Assembly (NCBI GenBank): GCA_013178155.1
Contig: JABLXH010000010.1
Location: forward strand, 62,001-126,000
Direction: 5' to 3'
From: Armatimonadota bacterium
Lineage (GTDB): Bacteria > Armatimonadota > Zipacnadia > Zipacnadales > UBA11051
Length of the DNA: 64,000 nucleotides
Part shown: one piece after another, positions 1-9,020 of the stretch
Layout: the number at the start of each line of letters is the position of its first letter
How positions within the stretch are numbered: position 1 is the first letter of the stretch
Position numbers and translations under genes: made by a program
The notes under the pieces: model-generated
Told to the model about the DNA's origin: nothing
Database searches by the model: none
Seen by the model: the letters and a program-made list of their open reading frames with translations, nothing else

Positions 1-875
1 AGCAGCACATTGATCGCGTGTTTGCCGCCGCCAACTGCAGCGGCGTGGTGATGACCAACGACCCGCTCGATGACGCCGAGCGGGCGGTGTGGGAACGGGG
101 CTTCGACCCTGACCCGCGGTTCCGGGCGGCCCTGCGGCTTGATGGGCTGCTGGTCTTCCTGGAGCGAAACGTCCAGCGGCTGAGTCAGATGGGGTATGAC
201 ATTGCGCCACCCCTGACAGAAAGCCACCTGGGGGAGGCGCGGCGCTTCCTGCAGGACTGGATCGCCCGCATGGACCCCATGTACATGGCGGTCTCGCTGC
301 CCGACACCTTCCGGTTCCCGGAGGACTCCGTAACCGGCAAGCTCATCGCCGAAGCAGTGGTGCCGGTGGCCCGCGAGACGGGTGTGCCCTTCGCGCTGAT
401 GATCGGCGTCAAGCGGCAGATCAACCCGGGCCTGCGGCTGGCGGGCGATGGCGTGGGCCGGGCAGACGTCGGCGCCGTGGAGCGGCTCTGCGCTGAGAAC
501 CCGGACGTGAAGTTCCTGGCCACCCTGCTGTCGCTGGAAAACCAGCACCAGCTAGCCGTCGCCGCGCGCAAGTTCCCCAACCTGATGGTCTTCGGCTGCT
601 GGTGGTTCCTCAACAACCCCAGCCTCATCGAGCAGATCACGCGCATGCGGCTGGAGCTGCTGGGCACCAGCATGGTGCCGCAGCACTCCGACTGCCGCAT
701 CCTCGACCAGCTCGTCTACAAGTGGGCCCACTCCCGGCCCATCATCGCCGCCTGTCTGGCGGAGAAGTACGAGCTCGCCGCGCAGGCCGGGTGGCCGGTC
801 ACCGAGGACGAGATTGCCCGGGATGTGCGGAAAGTGCTCAGCGAGAGCTTCCTGGAGTTCGTGGACCGGGGCTGA
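1..875 (+). CDS. Uronate (glucuronate) isomerase-like protein, 5' truncated by window edge
   Basis: The frame is open from base 3, so the N-terminus lies outside the window. The visible ~290 residues resemble the C-terminal half of the uronate isomerase (UxaC-like) amidohydrolase family: an N-terminal VVMTNDP segment, a central FGCWWFLNN strand-loop, and a following LLGTSMVPQHSD region where UxaC proteins carry a late active-site segment. Family members interconvert glucuronate/fructuronate or galacturonate/tagaturonate in the cytoplasm, which fits the carbohydrate-rich surroundings. Assignment is by motif resemblance only; it could be a non-UxaC member of the same fold. Its last 38 bases overlap the end of the convergent YhhN gene. 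Confidence 0.6.
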   Translation, partial: QHIDRVFAAANCSGVVMTNDPLDDAERAVWERGFDPDPRFRAALRLDGLLVFLERNVQRLSQMGYDIAPPLTESHLGEARRFLQDWIARMDPMYMAVSLPDTFRFPEDSVTGKLIAEAVVPVARETGVPFALMIGVKRQINPGLRLAGDGVGRADVGAVERLCAENPDVKFLATLLSLENQHQLAVAARKFPNLMVFGCWWFLNNPSLIEQITRMRLELLGTSMVPQHSDCRILDQLVYKWAHSRPIIAACLAEKYELAAQAGWPVTEDEIARDVRKVLSESFLEFVDRG

Positions 876-1584
876 CCACAGCGGCCCGGGCCACGCTGGT
901 CACCAGAAGAGCCTGGCCGCTGATGTAGATAACCCAGATAAGGTCATTCCACAGCGCCCCGCCGACACCGCGGAAGGCCGATAGACCCAGGAGGATGTCC
1001 GACATCAGGAACAGCAGGGCGCCGCAGGCGAGCGGTCGCAGCCGCGGCTCCCGGATGGTGAGGACGACGGCCAGGGCCGCCATGCAACAGATGACCAGGG
1101 CATAGAGGAGCGCGCCGTACTCCATCACCGGGCCGCGGCCGCTGTTCGCCGTCAGCGCGTACCAGACCACTACCCCCACAGCCTGCCCCAGGACCAGCGC
1201 GAGCGCCATGGCCTGCTCACCGGACCCGATGCTCCGGCCCAGGCTGACAAATGCCGCGATGTAGAAGCCGTGGCCGAGGCCGAACAGCAGCATCCCCGCC
1301 AGCCAGCCGTCGGGCGAAGGGATGACGCCACCCATGGCCAGGTCGCCCAAGTGCCCAAAGAGCATCCCGCCGGCGATGAGCCCGGCATAGCGGCGCGCGC
1401 CCCCCTGCCTTGAAAGCCACCCCAGGACGGCGTACAGGACCAGGAGGAGGGTGCCGGGCAGGCGCGCCCACTGGGGGATGGTCTCGGTCGCGGCCGTGAG
1501 CACCGGCCCCGCGACGACACCGGCCATCTGCAGCAGGGCGCAAGCCAGCAGCACAGCTACACCTGCCCGGGAGGCCCAGCTCAT
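838..1584 (-). CDS. YhhN family membrane protein (lysoplasmalogenase-like)
   Basis: A 248-residue integral membrane protein with about eight hydrophobic segments. It carries the hallmarks of the YhhN/TMEM86 family: GHLGDLAM in the first half and SDILLGL followed by YISGQALLV near the end, with the conserved acidic residues in both. Family members include lysoplasmalogenases, which cleave the vinyl-ether bond of lysoplasmalogens; the bacterial role is often unknown. Its ATG overlaps the TGA of the upstream hydrolase by four bases (ATGA, 1581-1584), which implies co-transcription and translational coupling. The 3' end overlaps the convergent isomerase. Confidence 0.8.
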   Translation of the reverse strand: MSWASRAGVAVLLACALLQMAGVVAGPVLTAATETIPQWARLPGTLLLVLYAVLGWLSRQGGARRYAGLIAGGMLFGHLGDLAMGGVIPSPDGWLAGMLLFGLGHGFYIAAFVSLGRSIGSGEQAMALALVLGQAVGVVVWYALTANSGRGPVMEYGALLYALVICCMAALAVVLTIREPRLRPLACGALLFLMSDILLGLSAFRGVGGALWNDLIWVIYISGQALLVTSVARAAVVSPGPRTPGSSR

Positions 1585-2951
1585 GGCCCAGTGGCCTCCC
1601 CTCGCACCAGGGCCAGCTCGCGCGGGCCGAGACGGCCGCTGACGACGATGGCTCCCGGTGCCGTGCTCACGCTCAGCGACCTTCCAGGCAGCAGTTCGCC
1701 CTGGGCACCCAGGACCCGCACGCGCAGCTCACCCAGGCGCACACAGCCCTTGGCCGCCAGCAGAGCCCGATCCAAACGGGCCTCCATCGCGACAGCCTCA
1801 TCACTGTCGTTGTAGAGGGAGGCCAGCAGCCGCTCCGGCCCGGCCCACAGCGCCCCGGTCACTGGGTCGCGGTTCGTGGTCAGGGCGAACGTGTCCCCCA
1901 CCACCGGCGTGGCGTTGGCCAGGCCGCAGAACTCATCCAGCTCCGGCGTCTGGCGCGAGCGGGGCATGTAGAAGGCCCAGCCGGCATACTCCGGGAAGAC
2001 CTTGCGGCGCGCGGGCTCATGCTCCACCAGCACATGCGGATCGCCCCCCAGCGAGGCCCCGAGGCCGACGCTCTTTACCCCGCCACGGATGAACCGCTCC
2101 CACAGGGCCGCCGTGAAGTCCTCCGGCAGGCCCGTATCAGCGACGTCGGTGAACTTCAGCCCCCACTCCTGCAGCATGGGCGGGCCGATGTCATAGTAGA
2201 AGGGGCTATGGTAGGCGCCCACGGCAGTGAGCAGGGCCCGGGAATCCTGCACCAGCATGGGGCTGGAAATGCCGCCGCCCTCGATGATGACCGCGTCGGT
2301 GAAGAACTGCGAGGGCGACCCGCCGGCCATCAGGTTCATGATGACGTGCATGTCGGGGTAGTCCTGCTTGATCCAGTCGTAGCTCAGTGCCTGGAGCTTC
2401 AGCCAGCCCTTGAGGGTGTCGCCTCGCGGGTTGGAGGAATGGTTGTAGTTGGGCGGGGCCCAACTGATGGGCCACCACCCGGCGTCCCAGAAGATGCCGG
2501 ACGGCCGCAGGTACTCAATGAAGGACTTCAGCCGCGCCAGGTACCACTCCCGCTCGCGGTCGTTGTCGGTGTCAATGAGGCGGTCCTGGACCCAGGGCGG
2601 ACGCACGAAGTTGTTCACATAGACATAGCCGTTGATGCCTCGCTGGCGCATCAGCGCCAGTTCGCGCCTCATGCGTTCACCCGACAGGTTTCCGACGTAG
2701 CCGTCCCACTTCTCCCCGTCCGTGATGCTCTCCGGCGGGTGCACCCAGGCGTCCCAGCCGCCATAGAGCACGTTGGTCATCCACGTGCGACGCATCCAGT
2801 GCTCCATCTCAGCGAGCTTATCCTCGCTATCCATGGGATAGGCGGGGCGGGGGCTGTTGCAGATCCGGCCGGCGGGGAGGGTGCGGGCCGCGGTCTGGGT
2901 CAGGCGAACCGGAATGCCGTCGAAGTCCGGGTCCTCGAAGCGTGCGGCGGC
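1581..2951 (-). CDS. Secreted glycoside-hydrolase-like protein, C-terminal part (after frameshift)
   Basis: About 455 residues that continue the protein begun at 4371 in another frame. The reading frame changes at about 2943-2951; this part begins with the segment RFEDPDFDGIPVRL. It contains a TIM-barrel-like region with SGIFWDAGWWPISW, a YDWIKQDYPDMHVIMNL strand and VIIEGGG, the alternating acidic/aromatic pattern of retaining glycoside hydrolases, then a beta-sandwich-like tail. An independent in-frame ATG exists at 2834, but it would start inside the domain. I do not recognise a named GH family. The stop codon overlaps the YhhN start. Confidence 0.6.
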   Translation of the reverse strand, partial: AAARFEDPDFDGIPVRLTQTAARTLPAGRICNSPRPAYPMDSEDKLAEMEHWMRRTWMTNVLYGGWDAWVHPPESITDGEKWDGYVGNLSGERMRRELALMRQRGINGYVYVNNFVRPPWVQDRLIDTDNDREREWYLARLKSFIEYLRPSGIFWDAGWWPISWAPPNYNHSSNPRGDTLKGWLKLQALSYDWIKQDYPDMHVIMNLMAGGSPSQFFTDAVIIEGGGISSPMLVQDSRALLTAVGAYHSPFYYDIGPPMLQEWGLKFTDVADTGLPEDFTAALWERFIRGGVKSVGLGASLGGDPHVLVEHEPARRKVFPEYAGWAFYMPRSRQTPELDEFCGLANATPVVGDTFALTTNRDPVTGALWAGPERLLASLYNDSDEAVAMEARLDRALLAAKGCVRLGELRVRVLGAQGELLPGRSLSVSTAPGAIVVSGRLGPRELALVRGEATGP

Positions 2952-4371
2952 AGTACCAGCGCAGGGCCTCCATGTAGCCCTGGCGCTCGCGGGAGAGGGT
3001 CTTGTAGAAGAGCTGCAGGCGGTAGCTATCGCCTTCCCGCAAGCCAAAGGGCATCGCATAGACCGAGGGGTACGCCCCGTAGCGTGGCACGTTGGGTCCG
3101 AAGACGAAGTGCGGCCCTAGATCGAAGCTGCCATAGAGGAAGTAGCGGTCCTCGCGCTGGATGACATCCAGCGGGAAGATGTTCAGGCTCCAGTCGCCCT
3201 GCTCCCAGCAGGCGTCATAGGCGTGGGAGTAGCAACGCGAGTAGGCCAGCCGCGTGTCGTTCCAGATACCGCTGTCGCGGTGCAGTGGCCAGTCCTCCGA
3301 GCGGGCATTGTGATAGAGCCCAAAGCGGTAGCGGGCCCAGTCGCCCACCAGATACCGGAAGTCCACGTCCGTCTCCAGGCGGTCAGGGAAGAGCCGGTAG
3401 GTGACGATAGCGTAGGCCACCGGGTGGCTCTCGGGGGCGATGACGCAGGTCAGTCGCTCACAGGGCTGCCCGCCCTCGTGCCCTCGGTCGCGGCGATAGG
3501 CTTTCAGCACGGTGAAGCGGTCTTCCCAGCCGCGGTCCACGCAGCGGGCGTAGAGCGTCGTCGCCGGGCTCTCACCATCGGCGCACAGGTCCATCGGCGT
3601 GGGTTGCAGACTGGTCAGACGAGTGATCAGGCCGGTGACAGGGGAGACGGTCAGGGCCAGCTCCGCATTGGCCAGCCGCCAGGGCCTGTCGGGAGTTCCG
3701 GCGGTTAGGCCGAAGGCGCTGCGTGGGAGGACGCCAAGCTGCTCGGGGGTCGCCTCCGGCTGGGGGTCCGGGTCGCTGATGGCAATGGCGCCCACCTCGG
3801 CCAGGCTGGCGGGCACGCCCTCGCGGGCCATCTCCGTAACCGTGACACGCACGAAGTCGGTGACCCGCGCCGGGAAGCGGATCAGGAAGGGCCCCTTGGT
3901 GCGGGCATAGGACGGGTCCGCGCTCTGCTGGTCAAAGACATGGACCAGGCCCGACGCCGTATCGAACCGCGCCAGGGCCTCGTCCACCGGCGCGAAAAGC
4001 GTCCCCGGCTGATCCAGGCCCGGGTAGTGCGGCGAAGGGGGCAGGACGTAGTCTACCGCCGACCCATCAGCGAAGCCCAGACGGATCGCGCCGACACTGC
4101 CCGCCTCGTCCGGGTGGTCCACCAGCACCACCGCGCCGATGCTCATGGGCCCCGGCAGGCGCAACTCCACCCACGCCCCCTCGCGCTCCGCCCGGGCCTG
4201 CCAGCGACTGAGCCAGTTGCCGTCGCTCACGGCTGCCGGTTCATGGCTTTCGGCAGCGGTGGACGCGCGCACGGCCACAGGGACGACCGTGGGATAGGCC
4301 AGGGCCTGCTCGCCACCCAGGACAACCCAGGTCACCGCCAACAGCGCCGCCCAGCGGCCGAACCGTGCCAT
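2943..4371 (-). CDS. Secreted glycoside-hydrolase-like protein, N-terminal part (before frameshift)
   Basis: Starts at ATG 4371, with GGGAGG seven bases upstream; an in-frame GTG at 4377 fits less well. A signal peptide (RFGRWAALLAVTWVVLGG) is followed by a discoidin-like (F5/8 type C) region with SDGNWLSRWQA and GAWVELRLPGP, then a long beta-rich region with YRFGLYHNARSEDWP. The frame stays open to 2827, but after RQGYMEALRWYC the residues become proline/arginine-rich shadow sequence while the adjacent frame continues sensibly. It should be read with the C-terminal part as one protein of ~930 residues. It sits 19 bp downstream of the symporter gene, so a transport/hydrolysis operon is likely. 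Confidence 0.65.
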
Positions 4372-4396
4372 CGCCACGCCTCCCTGTCAGCGGGTG

Positions 4397-5914
4397 TCAG
4401 GCCTCCGCGACCTCAGCCTCGGCCCCCTCCAGCCGCCGGAAGAGACCGTCCACTCGCTCCTGTTCATCCGGCGTCTGGCGGCTCAGGTAGCCCTCCCCGA
4501 AGAAGACGCCGAGGCTGACGATGAGCTCCGCCGCGGTGGTGAGGGTCCAGGACAGGGCTTCATCGGGCGGGCCACCAAAGAACGCAACGGCGAGGGCGTC
4601 GGTGGCCCAGTACTTGAAGACCACGAAGGCGAGAAAACCCCCGATCCAGGAGGCCAGGGCCCCGCGCCAGGTCGTGCGCCTGAACATCATCCCCAGCAGC
4701 AGCGGGATCGAGACCGGCCCCAGCACCGCCGCGTACCAGTCCATCATGGCCTTGAAGGCTCCCCCGAGGCTCTCCGTCTCAAAAGCCGCCACCACCGTCA
4801 GGACGCCGAAGACCAGCGTGACCAGATAGCCCACCTTCAGCAGACGGCTCTCGGGGGCTTTGGGGTCCAGGGTGCGCTGGTAGATGTCTTTGGTGAAGAC
4901 CGCGGCCAGGGCACTGATGTCGGAGTTGACCATGGACATGGTGGCCGCAAACATCCCCGCCACCAGCAGCCCCAGCAGCCCCGGCGCGATGTTGGGCAAC
5001 TGCTGCTGGGCGACCGTGATATAGGCCATCTCCGGATCGGCGATCTCGCCCACCAGCATCGGCGCCGCCCACACAGGGATGTACAGCAAGATGGGGTATA
5101 CCAGGTACAGGAAGGCCGACAGGATCGCCGCCTTCTTGGCCTCCGCCGCCTTGCCCATGGAGTAGAAGCGCTGGGCCAGACCCCAGGTGCCGCCGTTGTA
5201 GCTCAGGGTGATGACCACCAGGAAGACCGCCAGCCGCGAGAGGGGGAACTTGGCGCTGAAAAGCTGCAGCGGCGGCGTGCGCGGGTCGCGCCACATCTTC
5301 ACCCAGCCGCCCACCGCCAGCAGCACCACCGGCACCAGCGCCAGCGTGATCCCGTACTGCACCACGAACTGGATGAAGTCGCTCCACAGCTCGGCCCAGA
5401 CGCCGCCCATGAGCAGGTACAGCAGCGTCACGCCGGTGCTGGCCACGATGACCGGTCGGAGGGGCAAGCCGGTGCAGGCGTTGATGATCTTCGCCAGCGA
5501 GTACAGCTTCGCTCCCTCGTCCACGAACTTGACGCCGATGCCGCTCCAGGCGATGAGCTGGCGGATGAGGTTGTTGAAGCGCTCCTCCAGGTACTGGCAC
5601 GGCGTGATGACCTGCAGGCGCGTCCAGCGCGGAGCCCAGAGATAGGCCCCGGCGATCATCGCCAGGAAGACCGGCACTGCAAAGACCGTCCAGACGTTGA
5701 AGCCTGCCTCGTAGGCCAGGCTGGCGTAGCCCACGAAGGCGAAGGCGCTGTAGCCCGAGACGTGGTGCGACACCGCCGCCAGCCACCACGGGACGTTGTG
5801 CCCACCGGCGAAGTAGTCGTCCAACCCGTGGATCATCCGCCGGGTCACGAAGCCCAGCGAGGCCATCAGCAGGAAGAAGACAGCGACGACCGAGTAGTCC
5901 ACGGTCGTGAACAT
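4397..5914 (-). CDS. Sodium:solute symporter (SSS family)
   Basis: 505 residues with about 13 hydrophobic helices, typical of the SSS/SLC5 family that imports sugars, amino acids or organic acids with Na+. The N-terminus MFTTVDYSVVAVFF and the following ATRRM/DDYFAGGHNVPWW segment match the family's conserved first helices (D-Y-F-x-G-G). The start at 5914 is chosen because GGGAGG lies eight bases upstream; the ATG at 5920 is only about two bases from that site. The downstream hydrolase gene begins 19 bp after the stop, so the substrate is likely a sugar released by that enzyme; this is inferred. Confidence 0.88.
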   Translation of the reverse strand: MFTTVDYSVVAVFFLLMASLGFVTRRMIHGLDDYFAGGHNVPWWLAAVSHHVSGYSAFAFVGYASLAYEAGFNVWTVFAVPVFLAMIAGAYLWAPRWTRLQVITPCQYLEERFNNLIRQLIAWSGIGVKFVDEGAKLYSLAKIINACTGLPLRPVIVASTGVTLLYLLMGGVWAELWSDFIQFVVQYGITLALVPVVLLAVGGWVKMWRDPRTPPLQLFSAKFPLSRLAVFLVVITLSYNGGTWGLAQRFYSMGKAAEAKKAAILSAFLYLVYPILLYIPVWAAPMLVGEIADPEMAYITVAQQQLPNIAPGLLGLLVAGMFAATMSMVNSDISALAAVFTKDIYQRTLDPKAPESRLLKVGYLVTLVFGVLTVVAAFETESLGGAFKAMMDWYAAVLGPVSIPLLLGMMFRRTTWRGALASWIGGFLAFVVFKYWATDALAVAFFGGPPDEALSWTLTTAAELIVSLGVFFGEGYLSRQTPDEQERVDGLFRRLEGAEAEVAEA

Positions 5915-6414
5915 CAGCATCGCCTCCCGGACAGCGCCTGAACGGCTCTCGGAACGGCGAGCAAGTTCGGCGCGAGGGCGGCGGGTCCCTGCGTCGGGTC
6001 TTGACGACCAACCAGTACCGCATGCAGTATGTGGTTGCCACCGTGCCTGTCGCGCAGGTGAGTAGGACCCAGTGGAGGCAAGAGGCTGTGTTGCGGAACC
6101 TGACACCTGTTCGCGCACAGAGTCCGGACGTGGTCCTGGACCACTCGGTGTCTGAGCCGGGTGGCGCGGCAGCGCGCGGCACCCCTGCAGATCGTGGGAG
6201 TAGCAGCCGACACGACCCACGAGCAGGATGGCTCCAGCAAGCCAGCGGCCTACCTGTGGGCTGTGGCGAGTGCCATGATGGCCAACCGGGTGGCGGCAAC
6301 CGAGGCGAGGCAGAGCGGCGGACGGGTGTTATCCACCGAGCAGGCCAAGGCGTTACAGGGCTGAGCCAACGTTGCTGGGATCTGGACTGCCCGTCTGCTG
6401 GCGGGCGTTACGCC
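5915..6414. other. Intergenic region between divergent symporter and ankyrin genes
   Basis: 500 bp without a convincing gene. Short open frames exist (for example 6161-6364) but have no ribosome-binding site and no recognisable protein character. The two flanking genes are divergent, so promoters must lie here. A weak TTGACG at 6001-6006 has no good -10 partner. I see no hairpin of note. Confidence 0.5.
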
Positions 6415-7212
6415 ATGGGCTCCAGAGGGCTGGTCTGCGCCCTACCGGTGCTGCTCACGCTGGCCGCAACTGCGGTTCTCGGCGGCTGCATGGTGGAGTT
6501 CGGGCGTACTCGGGTGCTCACACGCCAGCCAAACGCGGACTACCAACTTCCTCCCTTGCACCGAGCCGCTTTCTACGGCAAGACGCGAACGGTCCGGCAA
6601 CTGCTGGTACGCGGAGCCGCCGTGGACAGCAGGGATCAGGGCGGCAGGACGGCACTGCACTGGGCGGGGCGCCGAGAGGTGGCTGAGTTGCTGGTGGCCC
6701 AAGGCGGGGATATGAACGCCCGGGACTCCAACGGATGGACGCCGCTACACACCGCTGCGCTTCAGGGGACCAAGCACATGGTGCCGGCGCTCCTTGAACT
6801 GGGCGCCAACCCAATGGCCGAAGACAACTACGGCAACACTGCGCTGCACTGGGCGTCGACACCCGCGGCGGTCACGGCTCTGCTTGGCGGGGGCGCCAAC
6901 CTGGAGGCTACCGGCCAGCGGGGCGAGAAGCCACTGCACGTCGCTGCCAGTCAGGGCAACAAGGCTGTGGTCGAGGCGCTGCTGGCTGCCGGGGCCAACG
7001 TGAACGCCCGGAACAGCATCGGCTCTACACCCTTGCATCAGGCGGCGGGTTCACTCCGTCTGGATGTCGTGGAGCTGCTGCTGGCCCATGGCGCGGACAT
7101 CAACGCGCAGGACCAGAAAGGCCACACCCCGCTGTTCATTGCGCGAACCCAGGGCGTCACGGGGGTCAGCGACATGGTTACACTGCTGAGGCAGAACGGC
7201 GCGCGTGAGTAG
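6415..7212 (+). CDS. Ankyrin-repeat lipoprotein
   Basis: 265 residues. The start at 6415 gives a lipoprotein signal: hydrophobic LTLAATAVLGG followed by Cys25 (lipobox LGGC), so the mature protein is probably lipid-anchored outside the cytoplasmic membrane. The rest is about six to seven ankyrin repeats with the usual G-x-TPLHxAA and LLxxGAxxxAxDxxG spacing: for example NGWTPLHTAALQG, GEKPLHVAASQGN, IGSTPLHQAAG and KGHTPLFIARTQG. Ankyrin repeats bind proteins; the partner cannot be told from sequence. The frame is open upstream to 6001, but that part has no protein-like composition. Confidence 0.88.
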   Translation: MGSRGLVCALPVLLTLAATAVLGGCMVEFGRTRVLTRQPNADYQLPPLHRAAFYGKTRTVRQLLVRGAAVDSRDQGGRTALHWAGRREVAELLVAQGGDMNARDSNGWTPLHTAALQGTKHMVPALLELGANPMAEDNYGNTALHWASTPAAVTALLGGGANLEATGQRGEKPLHVAASQGNKAVVEALLAAGANVNARNSIGSTPLHQAAGSLRLDVVELLLAHGADINAQDQKGHTPLFIARTQGVTGVSDMVTLLRQNGARE

Positions 7213-7233
7213 CGGAGATAGGTGCTGTCCTAA

Positions 7234-7572
7234 GCAGGCGCCATTGGGTCGCTCTACTGCCCCTCCGCGCCCGACACTTTGCCGGGCTACTGGATCAACG
7301 CCAGACTGGCATTCCTAAAGCCGGGAAGCCCTGAATACTGCACGCAGCCCGTGGGCACCATACTGCTCTTTGAGGGCAGCGTTCCCGCCACTGCGGATGA
7401 ACGCGTCTACATCCCGGCAGTGTCCTTCATGCGGCCTGAAGCCAACACCAACGCCTTCCGCCACTCCGGCAAGATGAGCGTCTGCTTCGGCGATGGGCAC
7501 ATCAAACTGACGGGCATCCGTGACCTTAGAAAGGGCAGCCCACTGTGGGAGATGGAGAAACCTCTGGAGTAA
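7234..7572 (+). pseudogene. C-terminal remnant of a pseudopilin (type IV pilin-like, H-X9-DG type)
   Basis: The frame is open from 7234, right after an in-frame TAA, and begins GSLYCPSAPDTLPGYWINAR, the middle of the DUF1559-like pseudopilin C-terminal domain. It ends with FRHSGKMSVCFGDGHIKL, the family's terminal HSG...GDGH motif. The N-terminal methylation helix and the first part of the domain are missing, and no start codon with a ribosome-binding site precedes the preserved part. An ATG-like start at 7279 would give only 97 residues. Most likely a decayed relative of the intact gene at 55753-56343. Confidence 0.65.
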
Positions 7573-7593
7573 GCTGCCCTGCGCAATTGCCGC

Positions 7594-8787
7594 TCAGGCC
7601 AAACCCCGGTCGAGGAGGTCCTGAACCTCGGCGCAGTCCTTGTCGCCGCGGCCCGAGACGTTGATGACCAGCAGGTCGTCGGCCGTAAACTCGGGGGCCA
7701 GGCGCAGGGCCAAGGCCACGGCGTGGGCGCTCTCCAGCGCCGGGATGATGCCCTCGGTCTGAGCCAGCACCTGGAAGGCGCGCACGGCCTCCACGTCGCT
7801 GACCGTCTCGTAGCGCGCGCGGCCCGTGTCCTTAAGCAGGCAGTGCTCGGGGCCGACGCCCGGATAGTCGAGGCCGGCAGCGATGGAGTGGGCGGGCAGG
7901 ACTTGGCCGTCCTCGTCCTGCAGGACGTATTGCGCCGCGCCGTGCAGCACGCCGTAGCTGCCCAGGCCCAGGGCCGCCGAGTGGTCGCCGGGGGTCAAGC
8001 CGCGCCCGCCCGCCTCGGCGCCGATGAGCTTTACCTCGGGGGTCTCGATGAAGTCCGCGAAGAGGCCCATGGCGTTGGAGCCGCCGCCAACGCAGGCCAT
8101 GAGGTGCGTCGGCAGGCGGCCCTCCTGGGCCAGGATCTGGGCCCGGACCTCGCGGCCGATGACCGACTGGAAGTCGCGCACCAGCGTCGGGAAGGGGTGT
8201 GGCCCGGCGACGGTGCCGAAGCAGTAGTAGGTGGTCTCCACGTTCTCCATCCAGTCACGGATGGCCTCATTGATGGCGTCCTTGAGCGTGCGGGTGCCGC
8301 TGGTGACCGGCCGCACCTCGGTGCCCAACAGCCGCATCCGAAAGACGTTCAGGGCCTGCCGCCGCACGTCCTCCTCGCCCATGTAGACCACGCACTCCAT
8401 GCCCAGCAGCGCGGCGACGGTGGCGGTGGCCACGCCATGCTGCCCGGCCCCGGTCTCGGCGATGATCCGCGGCTTGCCCATGCTCTGGGCCAGCAGGCCC
8501 TGGCCGAGAGTGTTGTTGATCTTGTGGGAACCGGTGTGGTTGAGGTCCTCGCGCTTGAGGAGCGTCTTGCAGCCGATGCGCTCGCTAAGCTGCGGGGCGT
8601 AATACAGCGGCGTGGGCCGCCCGCAGTAATCCCGCCACAGGCCTTCCAGCCGCCCACGGAAGGCGGGGTCGTCCTTGAGGCGCAGGTAGGCCGCCTCGAT
8701 CTCGGCCAGGGCAGTCAGCAGCACCTCAGGGACATACTGCCCGCCATAGCGTCCGAAGCGTCCGGGTTCGGTGGAGGTGGTGGTCAT
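7594..8787 (-). CDS. trpB: Tryptophan synthase beta chain
   Basis: 397 residues, the normal length for TrpB. It condenses indole with L-serine to form tryptophan in the cytoplasm. Visible hallmarks are [11 protein letters not shown] at the N-terminus, [15 protein letters not shown] with the PLP-binding lysine, the [12 protein letters not shown] substrate loop, and the phosphate-binding GGGSNAMG. This is the TrpB1 type that normally partners TrpA, but no trpA or other trp gene lies next to it in this window. A leader-peptide attenuator lies 230-280 bp upstream with a palindromic repeat in between, so expression is very probably controlled by charged tRNA-Trp. The gene converges on the pseudopilin remnant. 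Confidence 0.97.
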   Translation of the reverse strand: MTTTSTEPGRFGRYGGQYVPEVLLTALAEIEAAYLRLKDDPAFRGRLEGLWRDYCGRPTPLYYAPQLSERIGCKTLLKREDLNHTGSHKINNTLGQGLLAQSMGKPRIIAETGAGQHGVATATVAALLGMECVVYMGEEDVRRQALNVFRMRLLGTEVRPVTSGTRTLKDAINEAIRDWMENVETTYYCFGTVAGPHPFPTLVRDFQSVIGREVRAQILAQEGRLPTHLMACVGGGSNAMGLFADFIETPEVKLIGAEAGGRGLTPGDHSAALGLGSYGVLHGAAQYVLQDEDGQVLPAHSIAAGLDYPGVGPEHCLLKDTGRARYETVSDVEAVRAFQVLAQTEGIIPALESAHAVALALRLAPEFTADDLLVINVSGRGDKDCAEVQDLLDRGLA

Positions 8788-8816
8788 GATGAAAGGCCTT
8801 TCGTAGATTTCCCGTT

Positions 8817-8934
8817 ACCTCACCCCCGGCCCCTCTCCACAAAGTGGATGGGGAGGAACGGCCTGAGGCGCGGGCTCTGTCGTTTATGTCGTTACCCCCC
8901 TCTCCACTCGGTGGAGAGGGGCCGGGCGTGAGGT
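8817..8934. repeat. Palindromic repeat element, copy A (intergenic, between attenuator and trpB)
   Basis: 118 bp bounded by 24-bp terminal inverted repeats (8817-8840 and 8911-8934) that match at 23 of 24 positions, beginning ACCTCAC. Each end also folds on itself (CCCTCTCCAC...GTGGA-GGGG). Related copies are at 58019-58159 and 61310-61414. No transposase and no clear target-site duplication are seen, so this is a MITE-like or palindromic-unit element. Confidence 0.88.
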
Positions 8935-8942
8935 GACGTGAA

Positions 8943-8973
8943 AGCCGCAGGCCCCTTGCGGGTGCCTGCGGCT
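8943..8973 (-). terminator. Intrinsic terminator stem of the trp leader (3:4 hairpin)
   Basis: Perfect 10-bp arms, AGCCGCAGGC and GCCTGCGGCT, around an 11-nt loop, followed on the minus strand by UUUC. The stem is strong and very GC-rich but the U-tract is weak, and repeat copy A begins seven bases downstream. Confidence 0.7.
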
Positions 8974-9020
8974 CGGGTGTGCGGTCGGTCAGTTCGGTGA
9001 CAGCGATTCAGGCGCCCGCT
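8943..9020 (-). promoter_or_regulatory. trp attenuator: alternative antiterminator/terminator hairpins
   Basis: Read on the minus strand. Region 1 (9038-9031, GGCGCCGC, just after the Trp codons) can pair with region 2 (9019-9011, GCGGGCGCC) with one bulged base. Region 2 (9019-9009, GCGGGCGCCTG) can instead pair with region 3 (8968-8958, CAGGCACCCGC) at 10 of 11 positions. Region 3 also forms the 5' strand of a perfect 10-bp terminator stem, 8973-8964 with 8952-8943. These structures are mutually exclusive as in classical trp attenuation: ribosome stalling on Trp codons frees region 2 and blocks the terminator. The U-tract after the stem is short (three U). Confidence 0.85.

Noticed and set aside
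2943-2951. Programmed ribosomal frameshift in the secreted hydrolase
   Set aside because: No slippery heptamer and no strong downstream structure; an indel error or pseudogene is simpler.
6001-6414. N-terminal extension or separate gene before the ankyrin lipoprotein
   Set aside because: The frame is open but non-protein-like, and the start at 6415 gives a precise lipoprotein signal peptide.
8817-8934. Classical transposon insertion with target duplication at copy A
   Set aside because: The flanks GTT and GAC do not form a duplication, and the same is true for copy C, so the mechanism is unclear.
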